From positions 62,001 through 126,000 of the forward strand of contig NZ_CALJPG010000009.1 of NCBI RefSeq assembly GCF_937980635.1: 64,000 nt of DNA. Direction: 5' to 3'. The notes under the pieces were generated by a model. The model saw only the letters and a program-made list of their open reading frames with translations. It did no database searches and was not told where the DNA came from. Origin of the DNA: an uncultured Campylobacter sp. Lineage in GTDB: Bacteria > Campylobacterota > Campylobacteria > Campylobacterales > Campylobacteraceae. Shown in pieces: positions 60,009 through 64,000 of this stretch. The stretch's first letter is position 1. Each line of letters starts with the position of its first letter. Both the position numbers and the translations under genes were made by a program.

Positions 60009-60719
60009 TCATAGAATTTTATCGCCTATCGCCGATTTGATCCATCTGCGTAAGTAATCTAGCTGCTGCGGCGTATGAAACCAATGCTCTCCGTTTTTCA
60101 TAACGCTTAAGTCGCAGTCGAACTTCTGCGCGAAATTTCTAACGATACAAAGAGGCGTGATATCGTCGTTTTCTGCATATAGAATTCTACTGGGCGTTTC
60201 CCACTTAGTGATCGGATTATTCAAAACAAAACTCCAATATTCCCAAAAAAGCGGTTGCCCGGCAGGGGTCAAAATCATCCGCTCTTGCTTCAATCGCTCC
60301 TCGCTAACGCCAGCTTGGCACATTATATTCGAAATAACGTATTTCATATCAAGTATCGGCGAGACGAAGAGGCAGTCGCTAAGCTTTTCGTCGCGAAAGC
60401 TTTGCAGGCCGAGCCATGCCCCTAGGCTAACGGCAAACAGCGCGATCTCGTCCCAGCGCTTCTTTGCATACGATAAGATTTCGCGAAATTCCAAAATAGC
60501 GTGTCGCGGATCGCAAGAAGCGGGCTCGCGCCGCCTCTGTCCGTGCCCGGACAGATCAAAGCTAATAACCTGCCAGCCTTGCTCGCAAACGACGGAAGCC
60601 AAAAGCTCCGCATCCTCCTTGCTTCCGCCCTGCCCGTGAGCGTAGATATAGGCCTTTTCCGAGCGGTTCCCCCAAACGGCGGCGGGAATGCCGCGTATCT
60701 CAATCGCGCTCTTTTGCAT
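60009..60719 (-). CDS. Alpha/beta hydrolase
   Basis: 236 residues from ATG 60719, which follows AAAGGAACGAA; the longer frame upstream has no RBS. The oxyanion HG is in YIYAHGQGGSKED, the nucleophile serine is in LFAVSLGAWLG (A-x-S-x-G form), the acid is in YAENDDIT and the histidine in GEHWFHTP. Gly at the first position of the elbow is replaced by Ala. The family includes esterases, thioesterases and lipases; the substrate is unknown. Candidates are acyl or peptide esters. Confidence 0.85.
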   Translation of the reverse strand: MQKSAIEIRGIPAAVWGNRSEKAYIYAHGQGGSKEDAELLASVVCEQGWQVISFDLSGHGQRRREPASCDPRHAILEFREILSYAKKRWDEIALFAVSLGAWLGLQSFRDEKLSDCLFVSPILDMKYVISNIMCQAGVSEERLKQERMILTPAGQPLFWEYWSFVLNNPITKWETPSRILYAENDDITPLCIVRNFAQKFDCDLSVMKNGEHWFHTPQQLDYLRRWIKSAIGDKIL

Positions 60720-61275
60720 TTTTCGTTCCTTTAAATTTTTTGTGTAGATACCCGCATTTGCGGCAATGCTACAAACAAAACCATAAATATTGCTGGAATT
60801 TAATAGCACGCCCTGCTAGATTGTCTGCGATCAGCGATAAATTTTAAAATTTTACGCTCGAGTTGCGCCTGCCGCTTTGTTTTAAAATTCTATATCGTAG
60901 AAATTTTGCGCCGTCAGACTGCAAAAATTCTTGCTACGAAATTTTATATCGCAACTGCGCGTGCCCTGAAATTTGTGTCTTAAAATTTTCACGCCGTAGA
61001 ATTCTGCAGACTGCGAAATTTAAAATTTAAGCTCATGCAAATTTTATCGCGACTCGTGCAAAATTTTAATTTTTACGTTTGCTTTATTTGCAGGCTGCGC
61101 GGATAAATACCGCTTAAATTTTAAATTCCAAGCGTGCTCGCGCCTCAGAAGTTAAATTTGCACTAATTTCATAAGCCGCGCTCAAGATGCAGTTTCTAAA
61201 ATTTTTGGTGCTTGATAGAGGCCCGTGCAGCGCTCGCAATCGCGCTGTATTCTCAGTAATCCGCCCAAAAAAAGC
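60720..61275. other. Gap between the hydrolase and pgpA, degenerate repeats
   Basis: No gene. GAAATTTT- and TAAAATTTT-type words alternate with short G+C blocks (for example CGTAGAA and TGCAGACTGC). The pattern is like the gap after pgpA. Confidence 0.5.
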
Positions 61276-61812
61276 TTAAAAAATCAATCCCGCGGCACCG
61301 AGCCTGATCCCTAAAGAGATAACTATCAAAACCCCGAGCCCCGCGAAAAAGCCAGCCAGCACGTCATCTAGCATCACGCCGAGCCCGCCCTTTACGTCGC
61401 GATCCACGCGCCCGATGATCGAGGGTTTGCGGATGTCAAACGCTCTGAAAAACAGTAGCGCCAAAATCATCGCGACGATCGATATCCTGCTGCTCTCAAA
61501 GCCCGCGATCAGCTCCGGCAGCGGCAGCGAAAAGATCTCGCCCGCGGGCGCTGCGACGCACATCGCGATCCACACCCCCACGACCTCGTCGATTACGATC
61601 TCGCTGTTATCGTGCGCGCCTACCCGCCTTTCGTAATCGCTTACGATCTTAAGCGAGACGAAAAAAACGAGGCCGGCGCACAAAAACAGCGTCACCTCGC
61701 CCGCGAGCATCAAGATTGCAAGCCCCACTATCCAGCCTGCGATGCTGCCCCAGGTGCCGGGCGCGGGCCTTAGCAACCCCGCGCCGAAAAATGTAACGAA
61801 AATTTTATCCAT
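61276..61812 (-). CDS. pgpA: Phosphatidylglycerophosphatase A
   Basis: A 178-residue membrane enzyme that dephosphorylates phosphatidylglycerol-phosphate. Family motifs are FFGAGLLRPAPGTWGSIAGW, IVIDEVVGVWIAM and FRAFDIRKPSIIGRVDRDVK followed by GGLGVMLDDVLAGFFAG. It is next to the ATP-sulfurylase-like gene as in C. jejuni, but with a long spacer here. Confidence 0.95.
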   Translation of the reverse strand: MDKIFVTFFGAGLLRPAPGTWGSIAGWIVGLAILMLAGEVTLFLCAGLVFFVSLKIVSDYERRVGAHDNSEIVIDEVVGVWIAMCVAAPAGEIFSLPLPELIAGFESSRISIVAMILALLFFRAFDIRKPSIIGRVDRDVKGGLGVMLDDVLAGFFAGLGVLIVISLGIRLGAAGLIF

Positions 61813-62551
61813 AATTGTCCTTTTAAATTTTGCTTTTTAAAATTTTACCGCTTATTTTAATTAGAGCATTCGCTCGCGTGCGAAAATTTTAAATTCGCCC
61901 ACGCACAGAAATTTTAAATTTTGTTCGTGCATATAGAATTTAAATTTCGCCCGCCTACACGAAATCAGTTCTACTCGCTCGCCACGAATTTTGCTCATTA
62001 ACGCAGGAATTTTAAAATTCTACTCATTTGCGTAAAAATTTTAAAATTTTGCTCGCCTGCGCGGAGTTTTCAAACCCGTCCGCAAACGCACGGCATTTTG
62101 CGCGAGCGAGCAGTCGTTGCGCCTCGCCCAAATTTATGCACTGCGACTTACTGCGAGCATCTGGCTAAATTTAAACTCGCTTGCCGAAAGCTTAAATTTT
62201 AGATCCGCTACACTGCTAATTTACGCATATGCCGCGCCTTAAAATTTTAAATCCGTTTCGCCGCATGATTTTATTGCGTCGTTATAAATTTGCTACGTAC
62301 CCGCGTCTTTAAGATTTAAAACCTCTTTTAGCGCATCGCTTGTTTTAAAAATTTAGCTTCGTTATACCGCAAAATTTTACGCCAAATCTGCGTCCGCCGC
62401 TCTTTATTCCTAAAATTTCGCGCAGTTTATTCTTTCCGCACTATGAGATTTGACTTTACGTCTAGCCGCTGTAAATTCTAACGTCGCGAAATTTTACCCT
62501 CCGCCTAGATGCCGCAAATTCCGCGTCATTTTTGCGTTGCGCTCTCGGGCA
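61813..62551. other. Gap between pgpA and the ATP-sulfurylase-like gene
   Basis: 739 bases without a gene. The first part holds a degenerate tandem repeat (61872-62070). The rest is A/T words with G+C blocks; no RNA gene or terminator was recognised. Confidence 0.55.
61872..62070. repeat. Degenerate tandem repeat, about eight units of 23-28 bases
   Basis: Units have a G+C head (GCTCGCGTGCG, CGCCCACGCAC, CTCATTTGCG, GCTCGCCTGCG) and an A/T tail (GAAATTTTAAATTTT). Units differ at many positions and there are no spacers between them, so it is an old, decaying repeat and not a CRISPR array. Confidence 0.5.
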
Positions 62552-64000
62552 CTACGTCTTTAGCGCGCTGGTTTGATACAGCTGCATAAGCTGCTCGTAA
62601 AACTCGCTCTCGCCGTGGCTCTGTAAGATCCCGCTGTTTGGAAAAAGCTCGTCGTAGAGCTTTTGTAGATCTGAAAACCGCGCGGGAAAAAGCTCGCTTA
62701 AAATCATCGCCGAGATCTCTTTACGCATAAAAATCGCGGGCGGCAAAATCCCCGCGCGCAGCAGTGCCTTGAGATTTTGTGTGCGGTAATGCACGTGATG
62801 ATGAGCGCCGTGAGGGCAGTTTTTGGTGCTTACGAGCACCTTGCACTTCTCGCAATAGACGTATTCTGGCATCAGCAAAATCTCTATTTCGCCGCGCTTT
62901 TGATACTCGTCCAGCACCGAATGCACGCCGCCTCTATCGAAAAACAGCTCCATATTTGCGTGATTTTGCCCGAAAATTATTTTGTTTATACCTAAATTTT
63001 TTGCGATCGCGCATTGCAGGGCGGGCTTGTCGTCAAAAATCGCAAGCGAGCCCAGATCGATCATCATGGCGCGTTGCGCGACCAAAAAATTTTGCAGCAA
63101 ATAGCTTAGCGTTTTTTTGCGTAGTTCGTAGGGCAGGGCATCCGCGCTGCTCGTGCCGGTTAAAAAAATCACCACGAAATCCGCCTTATCGATCATATGC
63201 CTAATCAGCCGCTCATGCACGCGGTGGATCGGATCGGCGCAAGTAAAAAACGCTGAAATTTTAGGCGCGGCAAGCGAGCTTGCGACTTTTTTTATGCGCG
63301 CGATTTGCTCTGCAAGCTCATTTTTTAGCAGCGTGATGCGCCCTTGCACCGCAGTTTGCTCTGCGTACGCGTTTTGAAACACCGAGTCTGCGACCTCGCT
63401 TGCGCTTGGAGCATAAACGTCGCTAACGTCTATGCGCGCGACAAGCTCGCAAGAGGCGGGATTTGCAGTGGAATTTTTGATGAAATTTTCGGTGGAATCT
63501 GAGATAAAATTTCTCGCCAAATTTGCTACGGATTTTGCATCTGCGCTACAAACGCGATTGATCGCAGAATTTTCGGTAAAGCTCCGCGCGGAATTTGCCG
63601 CAGAATTTTCGCTGGAGCTTTTCGCCAAATCCAAAGCGGCGTTTTTCGCAGATTTTGTATCTGCGCTGCAAGTAAAAGTTTGATCATAGCTCGCGGCAAG
63701 ACTTTCTATATGGTCTAAGCCCTCGCTTGTGGCGTTTATAGCACTTTTTGCACTTGCAGTGCGCGCGAAATCCGTGCTGCTTTTCGCAAAATTCTGCTCA
63801 TTTTGCGCCGCAGCAGAAACTCCATCCTGCAAGTTGCGAGGTTCTTTAGCTAGCAAATACGCGCCGCTCTCGCCGCTAAGCGAATTTTTGGCGCGTTCGG
63901 CTATGCCGTCCTTGCTAAGATAAAGCTCTAAAATATCGCCCTTTTTTGCGTCCGCGTAGGAAAAAACGAAATTTATACCGCATACGCTTAGCTTGCTTGG
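62552..64000 (-). CDS. ATP-sulfurylase-like protein with a low-complexity insert (cut by the right edge)
   Basis: The frame is open from the stop at 62552 to the window edge. The C-terminal domain is that of sulfate adenylyltransferase: FFTCADPIHRVHERLIRHMI (for the usual RNPxHxxH), ...VVIFLTGTSS and the Cys-containing CEKCKVLVSTKNCPHGAHHH. The N-terminal part present here (NFVFSYADAKKGDILELYLS) looks like the domain before the PUA-like region. Between them is a segment of about 130 residues made of A, S, N, K, T and D (CSADTKSAKNAALDLAK and CSADAKSVANLARNF form imperfect repeats), foreign to the family. The catalytic arginine pattern is altered (CADPIH), so activity is uncertain. Confidence 0.75.
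   Translation of the reverse strand, partial: PSKLSVCGINFVFSYADAKKGDILELYLSKDGIAERAKNSLSGESGAYLLAKEPRNLQDGVSAAAQNEQNFAKSSTDFARTASAKSAINATSEGLDHIESLAASYDQTFTCSADTKSAKNAALDLAKSSSENSAANSARSFTENSAINRVCSADAKSVANLARNFISDSTENFIKNSTANPASCELVARIDVSDVYAPSASEVADSVFQNAYAEQTAVQGRITLLKNELAEQIARIKKVASSLAAPKISAFFTCADPIHRVHERLIRHMIDKADFVVIFLTGTSSADALPYELRKKTLSYLLQNFLVAQRAMMIDLGSLAIFDDKPALQCAIAKNLGINKIIFGQNHANMELFFDRGGVHSVLDEYQKRGEIEILLMPEYVYCEKCKVLVSTKNCPHGAHHHVHYRTQNLKALLRAGILPPAIFMRKEISAMILSELFPARFSDLQKLYDELFPNSGILQSHGESEFYEQLMQLYQTSALKT

Noticed and set aside
61872..62070. Possible CRISPR array
   Set aside because: The units are adjacent without unique spacers, are too divergent, and no cas genes are near.

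Overview
The window reads as a chromosomal segment of a Campylobacter with relatively high G+C, most like C. gracilis. This is inferred, not searched. The block ahpC / fdxA-ndk-yceD-rpmF-plsX-fabH, the cosR-ferredoxin-ppx block, plsY-folB, and pgpA beside an ATP-sulfurylase-like gene all match gene neighbourhoods I know from C. jejuni. Housekeeping genes are densely packed with 4-base ATGA overlaps. Intergenic DNA is full of A/T palindromes of the AAATTTTAAAATTT kind. No rRNA, tRNA, prophage, IS element or CRISPR array was recognised.

Layout. 1-3.9 kb: the end of aroE, then a cytochrome bd operon (DUF4492 protein, cydA, cydB) followed by a 34-residue one-helix peptide. 3.9-7.6 kb: an M16 periplasmic protease coupled to an SbmA-like peptide importer. 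7.9-12 kb: ahpC divergent from fdxA, then ndk and the rpmF-plsX-fabH lipid operon. 13-21 kb: an MTHFR-like gene, a HerA-like ATPase, plsY, folB, a CosR-type response regulator overlapped by its own histidine kinase, a ferredoxin and ppx/gppA. 21-24.2 kb: two overlapping unknown genes and a DUF59 / 12-TM protein / DUF2249 operon. 24.4-29.8 kb: polA, then a compact A+T-rich Type II restriction-modification operon with two methyltransferases and an HNH nuclease. 30-37.6 kb: a cystine-type ABC importer with two binding proteins and a PLP lyase, then proA, an EF-hand protein and proB.

37.8-45.4 kb is the most unusual part. One minus-strand operon (45424 to 41013) encodes an ATP-dependent activase, a double-cubane-cluster reductase of the YjiM/HgdB type, a Tat-exported ModA-like binding protein, a NapH-type membrane iron-sulfur protein and a full-length NifB-like radical SAM protein. 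There are no nitrogenase genes nearby, and an intrinsic terminator closes the operon. After it come a Tat-exported flavoprotein reductase, a tetraheme cytochrome and a NapC-type quinol dehydrogenase, which together look like a periplasmic respiratory chain to a fumarate-like acceptor. A 21-codon stump of a response regulator follows.

45.6-64 kb: two tandem DMT permeases, der, a shikimate kinase with an extra C-terminal domain, trpS, an ACT/UPF0210 pair, two visibly broken genes (a poly-T frameshift and an in-frame amber), several unknown small genes, uvrB, three small genes of unknown role, an alpha/beta hydrolase, pgpA, and an ATP-sulfurylase-like gene with a low-complexity insert that runs off the right edge.
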